Source: Alteripontixanthobacter sp.
Lineage (GTDB): Bacteria > Pseudomonadota > Alphaproteobacteria > Sphingomonadales > Sphingomonadaceae
NCBI GenBank assembly: GCA_039968605.1
Contig: JBDVPM010000008.1
Location: 1,054,001 to 1,118,000, forward strand
Length of the DNA stretch: 64,000 bases
Direction: 5' to 3'
The stretch's first letter is position 1; each line of letters opens with the position of its first letter. The translations under genes were made by a program, and so were the position numbers. The notes below the pieces were generated by a model that was given only the letters and a program-made list of their open reading frames with translations, had not been told where the DNA came from and did not search any database. This document shows, one piece after another, positions 49,468 to 59,281 of this stretch.

Positions 49468-50478
49468 CTATGGAACGATTGCCAGCCCATCGCCGCCATC
49501 GCCAGCCGCCAGTCGGCGCAGCACGCTGCCCGCGAGATAATCGACCTCCGCCACCGTGTCGCTCGCCGTTTCGGCCACGTAGATCCGGGACCCGTCATCG
49601 GACCACAATATGGTGACCTGAAACCGCTCTTGCGCCTCGGCCGCGCTCGATACGGCAATCGAACGGATTGCCTTCGCGCTGGCCAGATCGATCACGGTCA
49701 GCGCTCCGTCACGCAAATCCGAGGTGACAGCCACATCGCCCTGCGGACGGATGGCCAAGCGCAACGGGAACGCACCCGTGGCTACCTCGGAGCGAATATC
49801 CATGCTCTGCGGGTCGAGCGCGAAGGCCTTGTCCGATCCCCGCGCGGACACCCACAGCGTCTCACCATCAGGTGTCAGCGCGATGCCTTCGGGTTCGATG
49901 CCCACCTCCACCGATAGCGGCGCGCGGCGGGTGATTAGATCGACCCGCGTAACGGTTTTGGATCCGAGATCGGTAGTCCATGCTATGCGGCCATCTGGCG
50001 AGACAGCCAGCATGTGGCTGCCATCCTTGCCCGTGCTGGATTGGATCACTTGTGTTTCGCCAAGCGGACGACGTATCCAGGCGACGGTCCTGCGCCCCTC
50101 GGCCGTGGCGTAAAGATCGCCATTATCGTGCCATACTATCCCGTGCGGTCGCGCATTTTCGCCCAGATCGATGCTCTTTACCCGAGACAAATCGTCGCTG
50201 CGGAAAATATCGACGCTGGTCCCGCCATAGCAGGCCAGCGCGACATGAGCGCCATCGGGCGAAGTGGCCAGCTCATGAGGGTTGGTGCACGCATCGACTC
50301 GCCGCAGCTCGTCCCCGCTGTTGAGATCGATTTGCGACAGCGTGTTGCCGAACTTGTTGGCGACGAACAGCGTGCCTGCGCCCCCATCCTGCGAAACGGG
50401 GGGGACGTCAGGTGCCTCCGCAACCGGAGAGCAGCCCGCCGCCAACCATGCCGCAACAACGGCGCATGCAGTTCTCAC
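49468..50478 (-). CDS. YncE-like beta-propeller lipoprotein
   Basis: A 336-residue protein with a lipobox, LAAGC, close to residue 16 and about seven blades of a beta propeller (repeats like NKFGNTLSQIDLNSGD, LATSPDGAHVALA, LAVSPDGRIAWT). YncE-like surface or periplasmic propellers bind ligands or DNA; none can be named here. Start is GTG at 50478, giving a GTGA overlap with the M2 peptidase stop and good spacing to GGAAG; a second GTG at 50481 is equally readable. Confidence 0.72.
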   Translation of the reverse strand: MRTACAVVAAWLAAGCSPVAEAPDVPPVSQDGGAGTLFVANKFGNTLSQIDLNSGDELRRVDACTNPHELATSPDGAHVALACYGGTSVDIFRSDDLSRVKSIDLGENARPHGIVWHDNGDLYATAEGRRTVAWIRRPLGETQVIQSSTGKDGSHMLAVSPDGRIAWTTDLGSKTVTRVDLITRRAPLSVEVGIEPEGIALTPDGETLWVSARGSDKAFALDPQSMDIRSEVATGAFPLRLAIRPQGDVAVTSDLRDGALTVIDLASAKAIRSIAVSSAAEAQERFQVTILWSDDGSRIYVAETASDTVAEVDYLAGSVLRRLAAGDGGDGLAIVP

Positions 50479-52337
50479 CACCCGGCTTCCATCCCCTCAT
50501 TCTGCTCGTCGAGCCATGCCTTGAGCGGTGCGAAATACTCGACCAATGCCTCGCCGCTCATTTCGCGGGTGCCGGTGAAGGCCTCCAGCGCGTCGGGCCA
50601 AGGTTTGCTCGCGCCCATTTCCAGCATCGCATTCAGGTTTTCGCCCACCTGCTCGTTGCCGTAAAAAGAACAGCGATGCAGCGGCCCTTCCCAGCCCGCT
50701 TCGTCGCAGGCAGCCTTGAAGAACTGGAACTGCAATATCCGCGCGAGGAAATAGCGGGTGTAGGGTGTGTTGCCGGGGATGTGGTATTTTGCGCCGGGAT
50801 CGAACGCGTCGGCGGGGCGATCCACCGGCGGGGTGATGCCTTGATATTCTCGCTTCAGATCATGCCATGCAGCGTTGTACCGATCAGGCGCGATCGATCC
50901 GTCGAAAACGCCCCAGCGCCACTTATCCACCAGCAGGCCGAACGGCAGGAATGCGACCTTGTCCATCGCTTGGCGCAGCAGCAGGCCGATATCCTTGTCG
51001 GCGCTGGGCACCTGTGCGGGGTCGAGCATGTCGATCTGCGTCAGATATTCGGGCGTTATGCTCAGCGCGACCATATCGCCGATGGCTTCGTGGAAGCCAT
51101 CGTTTGCGCCGTTGAGATGCAGGAAATCCTGCTCGTTATAGGCGCGCTGGTAGTAATTGTGGCCCAGCTCGTGATGGATCGTGATGAAGTCGTCCGCGTT
51201 GCGCTTGATGCACATCTTGATCCGGATATCGTCCTTATTGTCGATATCCCACGCGCTGGCGTGGCAGACCACTTCGCGGTCCGCTGGCTTCACGAATTGG
51301 CTGCGTTCATAAAACGTTGCGGGCAGAGGCTCGAAACCGAGCGAACTGAAAAAATCCTCGCCAATGCGGACCATGGCGACCTCGTCCAGTTCCTTCGCCT
51401 GGATCAGCTCGGTCAGGTCGTAACCGATATCGCCCGCGCCTTCCGGGGCGACGAGCGGGTAGATATTGCCCCATTCCTGCGCCCACATATTGCCCAGAAG
51501 ATCGGCCCGGATCGGTCCGGTGGCCGGTTGGACTTCGGCCCCGTGATGTTCATGCAGTTTGCCGCGCACATAGGTGTGCAGGCTGTCGTAAAGCGGCTTT
51601 ACCTCGCTCCACATCCGCTCCAGCTCGGCGGAGAATTCTTCCGCCGGCATATCGTATCCGCTGCGCCACATCGCGCCCACATCGCTGAAGCCGAGCTCCG
51701 CTGCGCCGTCATTGGCGATGGCGACCATGCGCTCGTAATCGTCCTTCATCGGCGCGCCGACATTGCTGTGCCAGCTCGCCCACATTTCGGCGAGTTCTTC
51801 CGGCGTACGCTCCAGATTGCCCATCTCGGCCTCGATATCGGAGCCGGAGATTTTCTCGCCATTCAGCGTGCCCTTGCCCTTGCCATATTGGCTGTTGAGC
51901 CGTGTGGCGATCTCGTTCAGCTCCACCGCAGCGCCATCGGCGGTGGGTGCGGGTAGCACGATTCCGTTGCGCAGCATGTCGAGCTTGCGCGCGACCTCGG
52001 CATCCAGCCCCGGCACCTCGGCATAGCGGGCCGCTTCGAGCGCATATTGCACGCTTTTCTCGGTGCCCACCGCGCCGACCTGCGCAGCCAGCGCATCGGT
52101 ATCCTGGGTAATGTATGTCGCGTTGATCCAGTAGACCCGTGCAGCCTCGACCGAATAATCGAACAGGTCCTGCTCGACCATGGCCACCCAAGCGGTCGCG
52201 CCCTCGGGGGTCATCGGGAATTCTTTTCCCGCTGCCATTTCGGTGCCAGCTTCGGCGTGATCGTCAGCCAGGGCGGGTGAGGCAAGCGAGATGGCAAGCG
52301 CGGACAGGCCGGTGGAGGCCAAACGGGCGAATTTCAT
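50475..52337 (-). CDS. M2 family peptidyl-dipeptidase (ACE-like)
   Basis: A 620-residue periplasmic zinc metallopeptidase of the M2 family (angiotensin-converting-enzyme type). The signal peptide is MKFARLASTGLSALAISLA. The zinc motif is HELGH (389-393), and GANDGFHEAIGD downstream gives the third ligand Glu. The enzyme would cut dipeptides from the C-terminus of peptides. I chose the ATG at 52337 because GAGG lies 9 bases upstream and the signal peptide begins there. The propeller lipoprotein gene follows, overlapping by 4 bases. Confidence 0.92.
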   Translation of the reverse strand: MKFARLASTGLSALAISLASPALADDHAEAGTEMAAGKEFPMTPEGATAWVAMVEQDLFDYSVEAARVYWINATYITQDTDALAAQVGAVGTEKSVQYALEAARYAEVPGLDAEVARKLDMLRNGIVLPAPTADGAAVELNEIATRLNSQYGKGKGTLNGEKISGSDIEAEMGNLERTPEELAEMWASWHSNVGAPMKDDYERMVAIANDGAAELGFSDVGAMWRSGYDMPAEEFSAELERMWSEVKPLYDSLHTYVRGKLHEHHGAEVQPATGPIRADLLGNMWAQEWGNIYPLVAPEGAGDIGYDLTELIQAKELDEVAMVRIGEDFFSSLGFEPLPATFYERSQFVKPADREVVCHASAWDIDNKDDIRIKMCIKRNADDFITIHHELGHNYYQRAYNEQDFLHLNGANDGFHEAIGDMVALSITPEYLTQIDMLDPAQVPSADKDIGLLLRQAMDKVAFLPFGLLVDKWRWGVFDGSIAPDRYNAAWHDLKREYQGITPPVDRPADAFDPGAKYHIPGNTPYTRYFLARILQFQFFKAACDEAGWEGPLHRCSFYGNEQVGENLNAMLEMGASKPWPDALEAFTGTREMSGEALVEYFAPLKAWLDEQNEGMEAGW

Positions 52338-52401
52338 GGACAGCATCCTCATTTATTCGAAAGCGGTTTTTGTTGTTACGATCCTGAACCTGTGCGGCGG
52401 C

Positions 52402-52923
52402 TTAATCAAGCACTGGGCCGCCCAGCACCCGGCGTAACGCGAAGGCCGCGATGATGCCGGCGAACATAAAGACGAACGCTGCCTGCTTGATCGGCTGCAT
52501 GGTGGCCGCCAGCCCCGCCAGCCGGTCACCGCCGCGGTCGCGCATCAACTGGATGACCTGCGCACCCGTTTCCGCGTAGTCGGTGACGATGAATAGCAAG
52601 GCGGCGCAAAGCGCGAGCATTCCGAGCACCGCCACCACGCCGTTTCCGGTCCGCCAGTAATACCAACCTCCCAGCACGCTGCCGAGGCCGAACAGCCCGA
52701 TGAAAACGAGGTCTGCGGCCATGGCGATCTTGGCTAGCGAGGTCTGCCCGGCCGCTCCCCATGCCGCGTGGATCGCATTTACCGCTTTCGCCGTGCCTGC
52801 CGATTGATGATCCAGGATACCCGGCCCACCATCGGCAACGATTGCCAATCCCAAACCTATCGCAAGAATGAAAACGGCCAATCCGCCAAGCCAGAACATC
52901 ATGAACGCCTTGCGCAGGCTCAT
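52402..52923 (-). CDS. Hypothetical four-helix membrane protein
   Basis: A 173-residue protein with four hydrophobic segments (about 8-30, 63-85, 96-115 and 145-163). The second loop holds YWRTGNG. No recognised domain. It starts 5 bases after the stop of the alpha/beta hydrolase gene on the same strand, so they form a unit. Confidence 0.65.
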   Translation of the reverse strand: MSLRKAFMMFWLGGLAVFILAIGLGLAIVADGGPGILDHQSAGTAKAVNAIHAAWGAAGQTSLAKIAMAADLVFIGLFGLGSVLGGWYYWRTGNGVVAVLGMLALCAALLFIVTDYAETGAQVIQLMRDRGGDRLAGLAATMQPIKQAAFVFMFAGIIAAFALRRVLGGPVLD

Positions 52924-52928
52924 TGGCC

Positions 52929-53684
52929 CTACCCCCCCAAAAACTCCACCAACGCTTCCCCAAGCGCCGATTCCGTCACGCTGCTCATATGGCTGCCCGG
53001 AATGGCGACATGATGGCCGTGCGGCAGGGTTTCGGCTAGCTTCTCAGGCGAGCCATTATCGCGGTCGTCCTCGCCGCACAGGATCATCGTGGGAATTTCG
53101 ATAGTTGCCAGTTCACCGGGCGAAGAATCCTCCATCGTACCGAGCAGCAGCCGCGCCGCCACGCGGTCCACTTTCTGCGTTTTCATAAAGGAGACGGTGT
53201 AGAAAGCCGGGTCGCCGTGCCTGATCTCGTCGAACCGGTCGATCGCATCGATAAAGAATTGCGCGCGCGCATCCCATCCGGCCAAGCCCTCCAGGCCCAT
53301 GCCCGACAGCACCAGCCTGCGCGGTACCAGACCCGCGATAACCGCCCGCGCCGCCGTACGCGCGCCGAGCGAGAAGCCGACCAGATCGTAATCTGCGAGT
53401 TCCAGCGCCTCGACCAGGGCAAACACGTCCTTCGCCAGCACATCGTCTGGATAGGCCGCCGGGTCATGCGGCTTCCCGCTTTGCCCATGCGCGCGCAGAT
53501 CGGGCATGATCGCCTCGAACCCGGCATCGGCAAGTTTCTGCGCATGACCGAACTTGATCCAGTTCATCTTCGCATCGGAAAAAAGGCCGTGAAGAAGCAG
53601 GACGGGACGCCCCGAGCCGAGGCGGTGAACGGCAAGCTCGGTCCCGTCGAAGGATTTGATGCGGGTGGTGGAGAATTCGATCAC
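52929..53684 (-). CDS. Alpha/beta hydrolase
   Basis: A 251-residue hydrolase with LLHGLFSDAKMNW (oxyanion), LPDLRAHG-type MPDLRAHGQSG, the nucleophile elbow GFSLGAR and the late CGEDDRDNG (acid) and GSHMSSV (His). Cytoplasmic. The substrate is unknown. The ATG overlaps the stop of the DsbA-family gene by 4 bases. Confidence 0.85.
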   Translation of the reverse strand: MIEFSTTRIKSFDGTELAVHRLGSGRPVLLLHGLFSDAKMNWIKFGHAQKLADAGFEAIMPDLRAHGQSGKPHDPAAYPDDVLAKDVFALVEALELADYDLVGFSLGARTAARAVIAGLVPRRLVLSGMGLEGLAGWDARAQFFIDAIDRFDEIRHGDPAFYTVSFMKTQKVDRVAARLLLGTMEDSSPGELATIEIPTMILCGEDDRDNGSPEKLAETLPHGHHVAIPGSHMSSVTESALGEALVEFLGG

Positions 53685-54331
53685 CGCTCAGCCAGCCCCT
53701 TCTGCTCCATCCGCCAGATTGCCATGTCGATGCGGTCCTGGCCGAAGAACGGCTCCCCTTCGAATACCAGCGTCGGGACACCCCAATGGCCCGCATCTTC
53801 GAGCGCCTTCTGGTTGGCAGCGATCTCTGTATCGAGCGCCTCGGCATCGCTTTCGGCTTCGGACTGCAGTTCCGCATGGTCCAACCCGGCGCGCTCCGCC
53901 GCATGGGCGAGATGGTTGCCTTCGTTCCAGCCATCGACCTCGCCGGAGAAAATCAGGCGGCTGACTTCGTCGGCATAGGCCAGCCCCTTCCCCCTGCGGC
54001 TGGCGGCCTGGGCCATGCGCACGACCGGCCAGATATGCGGCTGTTCCGCGGCAATTTCCCGCGTCGCTAGATCCTGCACCACCGGATCCGGGCGCGGCCA
54101 GCGGAAGGGAATGCCATGCATTTGCGCCGCCCGCATCGAATCCATCAGGATATAGCGCGGAGCCACCGGGTTTCCGGTGAACAGCAAATCAGGATTACGG
54201 ATCGCGATGGGCAATACGGTGCGCAGCGCAATATCGACATCGTGCGTTTGGGCGAGTTTCCGATACCGCCCGATGGCGAGGTAGCTGTAGGGCGAGCGGA
54301 AGCTGAAATAGAGATCGGCGGTCAGGGTCAT
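53681..54331 (-). CDS. 2-hydroxychromene-2-carboxylate isomerase / DsbA-family protein
   Basis: A 216-residue protein of the GST-kappa/HCCA isomerase group. YFSFRSPYSYLAIGR carries the active Ser in place of CxxC, and GVPTLVFEGEPFFGQDR is the cis-Pro region. Known relatives isomerise naphthalene metabolites with glutathione; broader roles are common in this family. It starts an operon with the alpha/beta hydrolase and the four-helix protein. Confidence 0.85.
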   Translation of the reverse strand: MTLTADLYFSFRSPYSYLAIGRYRKLAQTHDVDIALRTVLPIAIRNPDLLFTGNPVAPRYILMDSMRAAQMHGIPFRWPRPDPVVQDLATREIAAEQPHIWPVVRMAQAASRRGKGLAYADEVSRLIFSGEVDGWNEGNHLAHAAERAGLDHAELQSEAESDAEALDTEIAANQKALEDAGHWGVPTLVFEGEPFFGQDRIDMAIWRMEQKGLAER

Positions 54332-54353
54332 GGCATCACCCTACACCACCCAA

Positions 54354-55379
54354 TCACCCTTTTTGCAAATGCCTCCGCCCCAACAGCTCCGCGATCTGCA
54401 CCGCGTTCAGCGCTGCGCCCTTGCGCAAATTGTCGGACACACACCACAGATTGAGGCCGTTTTCCACCGTAGGATCTTCGCGCACGCGGCTGATATAGGT
54501 TGCGCTGTCGCCTGCGCTTTCCACCGGGGTGACGTATCCTCCATCCTCGCGCTTATCGACCAGCATGATGCCAGGTGCTTCGCGCAGGATATCCTGCGCT
54601 GCCTCTGCGGACAGCTCGTTCTCGAATTCGATCGTGACGGCTTCGGAATGGCCGACGAATACCGGCACGCGCACGCATGTCGCGGTCAGCTTGATCTTCG
54701 GGTCGAGAATTTTCTTCGTTTCGACCACCATTTTCCATTCTTCCTTGGTCGATCCATCGTCCAGGAACACATCGATATGGGGGATTACGTTGAAGGCGAT
54801 CTGCTTGGTGAAGGTGGCCGGTTCCACGCTGTCGCCGACAAAGATCGCGCGGCTCTGTTCGAACAATTCGTCCATGCCCGATTTGCCCGCGCCCGACACC
54901 GATTGATAGGTGCTCACCACCACTCGCTTGATCGTGGCGGCATCGTGCAGCGGCTTGAGCGCCACCACCAATTGCGCAGTCGAACAGTTGGGATTGGCGA
55001 TGATATTGCGCTTCTTGTAGCCATCAATCGCATCGGGATTAACCTCCGGCACGATCAACGGCACGTCCGGGTCCATCCGGTAGAGCGACGAATTGTCGAT
55101 CACCACGCAGCCCGCAGCCGCCGCCTTGGGCGCGTATTCCTTGGCCGGGCCGCTACCCGCCGCGAACAGGGCAATGTCCCATCCGGACCAGTCGAAATGC
55201 TCGATATTCTTGCATTTCAGCATCTTGCCGGTGTCGCCGAACTCCACCTGGCTGCCGTGGCTGCGCGAACTGGCAACCGCCGCGATCTCGTCGATCGGGA
55301 ATTCCCGCTCTGCCAGGATCGCCATCATTTCGCGCCCGACACTGCCTGTCGCGCCTACTACAGCCACTCGATAACCCAA
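54354..55379 (-). CDS. asd: Aspartate-semialdehyde dehydrogenase
   Basis: A 341-residue enzyme of the lysine, threonine and methionine pathway that reduces aspartyl phosphate to aspartate semialdehyde. VAVVGATGSVGREMM binds NADP, NPNCSTAQLVVAL carries the catalytic Cys and GAGKSGMDEL follows. The start is TTG at 55379 (GYRVAVVGATG), with AAGG 8 bases upstream; a GTG four codons later is possible. It diverges from the Asp-nucleophile hydrolase gene. Confidence 0.95.
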   Translation of the reverse strand: MGYRVAVVGATGSVGREMMAILAEREFPIDEIAAVASSRSHGSQVEFGDTGKMLKCKNIEHFDWSGWDIALFAAGSGPAKEYAPKAAAAGCVVIDNSSLYRMDPDVPLIVPEVNPDAIDGYKKRNIIANPNCSTAQLVVALKPLHDAATIKRVVVSTYQSVSGAGKSGMDELFEQSRAIFVGDSVEPATFTKQIAFNVIPHIDVFLDDGSTKEEWKMVVETKKILDPKIKLTATCVRVPVFVGHSEAVTIEFENELSAEAAQDILREAPGIMLVDKREDGGYVTPVESAGDSATYISRVREDPTVENGLNLWCVSDNLRKGAALNAVQIAELLGRRHLQKG

Positions 55380-55473
55380 TGTTTGTGCCTTTCAACTATT
55401 TGCAGCTTTTCATTCGCGGCCCTAGCATCAAAGCAGAGCCGGAACAGGAATTTTCCTGTGGAGGGGGTAAAGC

Positions 55474-56364
55474 GTGGATTTGACGCTTGAAGAATGGCGC
55501 AAGGAAGCCCGGGCTTTCGATTTCGAAGGCTATACCATGGCGTGCTGGCTAGGCGGCAATGCCCGGCGCAAGCCGCTGGTGCTGGTGCACGGCTTTCCCA
55601 CGGCGAGTTTCGATTGGGCGCGCGTTTGGGATGCGCTGGGCACGGATCACGCGCTGATCGCGGTCGATATGCTGGGCTTCGGTCTTTCGGAAAAGCCCCG
55701 GAACGGCGTGGATAATGGCGATGGCGGCGAAGGCTATTCGATCCACCGCCAGGCCGATTTGCAGGAGGCGCTGCTAACCCATCTGGGCATCGCGGAATAC
55801 GATTTGCTGGTGCATGATTACGGCGTGTCGGTCGGGCAGGAAATGCTCGCCCGCAATCAGCAGGGCGAAGGCGCGGCGGGTCTGGGCAAGGTAATCTTCC
55901 TGAATGGCGGGATATTTCCCGATCAGCATCGCCCCCGCCCGATCCAGACGCTAGGCCTGTCCAGGCTGGGTCCGTTGGTAAGCATGGGTCTCAACCGCAA
56001 GAAATTCGGCAAGAGCTTTTCGGAAATCTTCGGACCCAAAACGCAGCCGAGCGAGCAGGAGCTGGACGATTTCTGGTGGCTTATCCAGCATAATGGCGGC
56101 CACCGCATTTTTCACAAGCTGCTGCATTACATCGCCGACCGACGCGAGCACGAAACGCGCTGGGTCGGCGCGCTGAAGGCCGGGGTCGACCGCATCGGCC
56201 TGATCAACGGCGCGCTGGACCCGGTTTCGGGTCGCCACGCCTATGACAAATGGCGCGCCACCGTACCCGAGGCCAGGCATCACTTGCTCACCCAGGTCGG
56301 CCATTATCCGCAAGTCGAAGCGCCCGATGCGGTCAGCGCCAAGGTGCTGGATTGGTTGGGTTAG
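55474..56364 (+). CDS. Alpha/beta hydrolase with Asp nucleophile (epoxide hydrolase / dehalogenase type)
   Basis: A 296-residue hydrolase starting with GTG after a strong GGAGGGGG. The oxyanion motif is VHGFPTASFDW, and the nucleophile elbow is VHDYGVSVGQE, so the nucleophile is Asp rather than Ser. Late NGALDPVSG and VGHYPQ give the acid and the His. That set is seen in epoxide hydrolases and haloalkane or haloacetate dehalogenases; the HGFP form lacks the Asn of the LinB-type dehalogenases. The substrate is open. Confidence 0.85.
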   Translation: MDLTLEEWRKEARAFDFEGYTMACWLGGNARRKPLVLVHGFPTASFDWARVWDALGTDHALIAVDMLGFGLSEKPRNGVDNGDGGEGYSIHRQADLQEALLTHLGIAEYDLLVHDYGVSVGQEMLARNQQGEGAAGLGKVIFLNGGIFPDQHRPRPIQTLGLSRLGPLVSMGLNRKKFGKSFSEIFGPKTQPSEQELDDFWWLIQHNGGHRIFHKLLHYIADRREHETRWVGALKAGVDRIGLINGALDPVSGRHAYDKWRATVPEARHHLLTQVGHYPQVEAPDAVSAKVLDWLG

Positions 56365-56509
56365 CAAGCTTTGCGCGTCGTTGGAGACGCTCGGCCTTCA
56401 GCCTCGCTCCTCAGGATGAACGGGTGCGGGAAACATTCTCGCTCGCAAACACCCCGTCGTCCAGAGAAGCGAAGTCGTTGCCCGAGCGGCTCGAAGGACC
56501 CCAGCAAGA
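56365..56509. repeat. Intergenic region with interspersed repeat
   Basis: A 145-base spacer between two converging genes. It carries GCCTCGCTCCTCAGGATGAACGG (core 56404-56420 is shared with the element at 40399) and ends CGAGCGGCTCGAAGGACC. No gene is evident. The similarity to the other element supports a dispersed repeat family. Confidence 0.45.
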
Positions 56510-58813
56510 CTACTTCGGCGGCGTAACCCCGTGCGCTTTCAGGAAGCGGAACATGGTGTTCCACAGATGCGGGCTGATGTTCTCGCCCGCCACGCGGTGG
56601 GTGTAGCCGGGGTAGAGCATCATTTCGAACGGTACATTGCCCTCCTGCAGTGCGGCAATCAGCTCAGACGAGTTCTCGAACACCACATTATCGTCGGCCA
56701 TGCCGTGGATCAGCAGCAGCGGATCGGTGATTTTCGTTGCGTCCGGAATAGCGCTGGCCGCCTCGTAAGCCTCGGGAACCTCGCGCGGATCGCCCATGAA
56801 GCGTTCGGTGTAATGCGTATCATATAGCTCCCACCTTGTGACCGGAGCGCCAGAAATGCCCGCGGCAAACAGCCCTGGATCGGCCTGCAGCTGCTTGATC
56901 GTCATGTAGCCGCCATACGACCAGCCATAGAGCGCCAGCTTGTCCGGATCGACGAAATCGAGCGATTTGAGATAGTCCGCGCCCGCCCGCTGGTCATCGA
57001 CCTCGACCCCGCCCATCGCGCGATAAAGCGGCTGCTCGAACGCAACCCCGCGATTGGCGCTGCCGCGATTGTCGAGCTCGAACCAGATATAGCCCGCATC
57101 GACCACCGCTTGTTGCAGCGCGCCGTCCCAACCGCGTGTCACGATCTGCGGACCCGGCCCGCTATAATGGTAATAGAACACCGGATAACGCTTGCCCGGC
57201 TCCATTACGGGTTTGACCATCTTGTAATGGAGATCGGTCTCGCCATCGGCAGCCTTGATCGTGCCGAACCGCGCTGGCCGGTGACTGGCGAGATGCGGGG
57301 CATAGGGGTGTCCCGCCTCCAGCGCATTTTCCTCCACCCAGGCAAGGCGATTGCCCTGCTGATCGGCGAGGTAAGTTTGCGGCGGCTGATCGTGGCTGGA
57401 GCGGGTAATCAGCAGGCTGTTGCCCGCATTGTCCATACTCGCCGAATGGGTGAAGGCGGGATCGGTCAGCAGCGAGATCTCGCCGGGCCGTTCGACGTCG
57501 AGCGAATAGATTTGCTGCGCGAGCACATCATCCTTCGTGGCTTGAAAGAACACGCGGCCCAGCGTCTGGTCGACACCTACCAGCTTGGTGACGACCCAAT
57601 CGCCGCCGGTAAGCTGGGTCCACTGGTAAGGGTTGTCGAGCCTGTCGAGCGGTGCACGCTCCATCGGTTCATAACGATAAAGATGCGCATAGCCGTCCCG
57701 CTCCGACCACCAGATCAGGTTGCCATTATCGAGCCACTTATAGTCATCGCCGAGATTGATCCAGTAATCCTCGAGCGAGGGGCGTTCGCGGAATATCACT
57801 TCACTTTGGCCCGTCGCCGGATCGACGCGGAGCATGTCGAGCACCGTTTGCTTGCGGTTCTGGCGTTGCACATAGAGCGATCCATCGGGCGCCCAATCGA
57901 CCCGTGCGAGGTAGAAATCGGTAGGATCGTCGGCGTTGTAATCTTCCGACTGGTTACCGGTCAGATCGACCTTCACCCGGTTGCCGCCATCGGCGTCCAT
58001 CACGAACAGCTCGACCACCGCATTGTCGCTGCCCGCGACCGGATAACGCTGGTCGAACACCTTGGTCCCGGTGGCTCCGATGGCGGCGCGAGTGACGATA
58101 CCGACGCGGCTTTCATCGGTGCGCTGCACGGCGATGCGGCTGTCATCGGGGCTCCACCAATATCCGGTGAGCCGCCCCATCTCCTCCTGCGCAACGAATT
58201 CCGCCTCGCCCCAGCGAACCGTATCGCCTTCTTTCGGGGTAATCGGCTGTGCTTCCGCGCCCACGGGGCCGACCCACAATCGGCGGTCACGCACGAACGA
58301 AACGGACCCGCCTGTCTCGGAAAGCTGGGGATTAAGCTCGCTTTCCTCCGTATCGGTCAGCCGGGTGATGTTTGCTCCATCCGGGCCACCCAGCCGCGCG
58401 AGATACAAATCGCCGTCCAGCGGCACCAGCACGCCCTGCCCGTCGCTCGCCCATTGATAGGTTATGATGCCTTTCAGGTTGCCGACGCGCGCCCGTTCGC
58501 GCTGCATCTTTTCGTCTTCCGACAGCTCGCGTCCGGTGCCGAGCGCCAGGCTGTCCACCAGCATCGACCATTCGCCGCTCGTCCGGTCATACCCCCACAG
58601 ATCGTACCGCTCGCGGTCTTCCTCGCGGTTGCGCAGCACCGTCAGATAGCGGCCATCGGGGCTCAGCTTCATTCCGCGCGGGGTCGGCCCGTCCAGGCTG
58701 GGGCTGGCAAACACCCGCTCGAAACTGAGATCGGGCGTATCGCTCATCGCGTGATCCTCCGCCAGCGCGGGTGCAGCGGTGAGGAGAGCGGCGGCAGTGA
58801 GCAGTGAGCGCAT
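56510..58813 (-). CDS. Exported S9 (dipeptidyl peptidase IV-like) serine peptidase
   Basis: A 767-residue periplasmic peptidase. A signal peptide (MRSLLTAAALLTAAPALA) is followed by an eight-bladed DPP-IV beta propeller (about 30-500) and the catalytic alpha/beta domain with YGWSYGGYM (Ser), GMADDNVVFENS (Asp) and YPGYTHRV (His). The start at 58813 gives a clean signal peptide; an ATG at 58834 is also in frame but lies immediately after the rplS terminator. Its promoter must therefore be in or before that terminator. Confidence 0.9.
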   Translation of the reverse strand: MRSLLTAAALLTAAPALAEDHAMSDTPDLSFERVFASPSLDGPTPRGMKLSPDGRYLTVLRNREEDRERYDLWGYDRTSGEWSMLVDSLALGTGRELSEDEKMQRERARVGNLKGIITYQWASDGQGVLVPLDGDLYLARLGGPDGANITRLTDTEESELNPQLSETGGSVSFVRDRRLWVGPVGAEAQPITPKEGDTVRWGEAEFVAQEEMGRLTGYWWSPDDSRIAVQRTDESRVGIVTRAAIGATGTKVFDQRYPVAGSDNAVVELFVMDADGGNRVKVDLTGNQSEDYNADDPTDFYLARVDWAPDGSLYVQRQNRKQTVLDMLRVDPATGQSEVIFRERPSLEDYWINLGDDYKWLDNGNLIWWSERDGYAHLYRYEPMERAPLDRLDNPYQWTQLTGGDWVVTKLVGVDQTLGRVFFQATKDDVLAQQIYSLDVERPGEISLLTDPAFTHSASMDNAGNSLLITRSSHDQPPQTYLADQQGNRLAWVEENALEAGHPYAPHLASHRPARFGTIKAADGETDLHYKMVKPVMEPGKRYPVFYYHYSGPGPQIVTRGWDGALQQAVVDAGYIWFELDNRGSANRGVAFEQPLYRAMGGVEVDDQRAGADYLKSLDFVDPDKLALYGWSYGGYMTIKQLQADPGLFAAGISGAPVTRWELYDTHYTERFMGDPREVPEAYEAASAIPDATKITDPLLLIHGMADDNVVFENSSELIAALQEGNVPFEMMLYPGYTHRVAGENISPHLWNTMFRFLKAHGVTPPK

Positions 58814-58834
58814 AACAAGTCGAGCATCCGGCAT

Positions 58835-58871
58835 AGAAAAAGGGACGCCCCGGCATAGACCGGAGCGCCCC
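58835..58871 (-). terminator. Rho-independent terminator after rplS
   Basis: On the minus strand GGGGCGCTCCGG pairs with CCGGGGCGTCCC across a six-base loop; two of the twelve pairs are G-U. Five T follow. It lies 30 bases after the rplS stop and just before the S9 peptidase gene. Confidence 0.85.
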
Positions 58872-58900
58872 TTCGTCAAACCGTGCTGTGTAAAAGCGCG

Positions 58901-59269
58901 TTACGCCTTGGGCGCATTCTCGCGACGTTCTGCGATACGCGCGCGCTTGCCGGTGCGGCCGCGCAGGTAATACAGCTTCGCCCGGCGAACGACACCGCGG
59001 CGAACCACGGTGATCGAATCGAGAATCGGGGAGTAGAGCGGGAACACACGTTCCACGCCCTCGCCGAAGCTCATCTTGCGGACGGTGAAGTTGCTGCCCA
59101 TGCCGCGGTTGGACCGCGCGATGCATACGCCTTCGAAGTTCTGCACACGCTCGCGCGCGCCTTCGATGACCTTCACGCCGACGCGAACGGTGTCGCCCGC
59201 GCGAAATTCCGGAATATCCTTGCCGAGCGCTTCGATAGCCTCGGACTCGAGTGTCTGGATCAGGTTCAT
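58901..59269 (-). CDS. rplS: Ribosomal protein bL19
   Basis: A 122-residue protein with [33 protein letters not shown] and [24 protein letters not shown], conserved in bL19, which sits at the subunit interface. It follows trmD by 12 bases and is the last gene of the unit, as the terminator shows. Confidence 0.96.
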   Translation of the reverse strand: MNLIQTLESEAIEALGKDIPEFRAGDTVRVGVKVIEGARERVQNFEGVCIARSNRGMGSNFTVRKMSFGEGVERVFPLYSPILDSITVVRRGVVRRAKLYYLRGRTGKRARIAERRENAPKA

Positions 59270-59281
59270 GCCTGACGTTCC

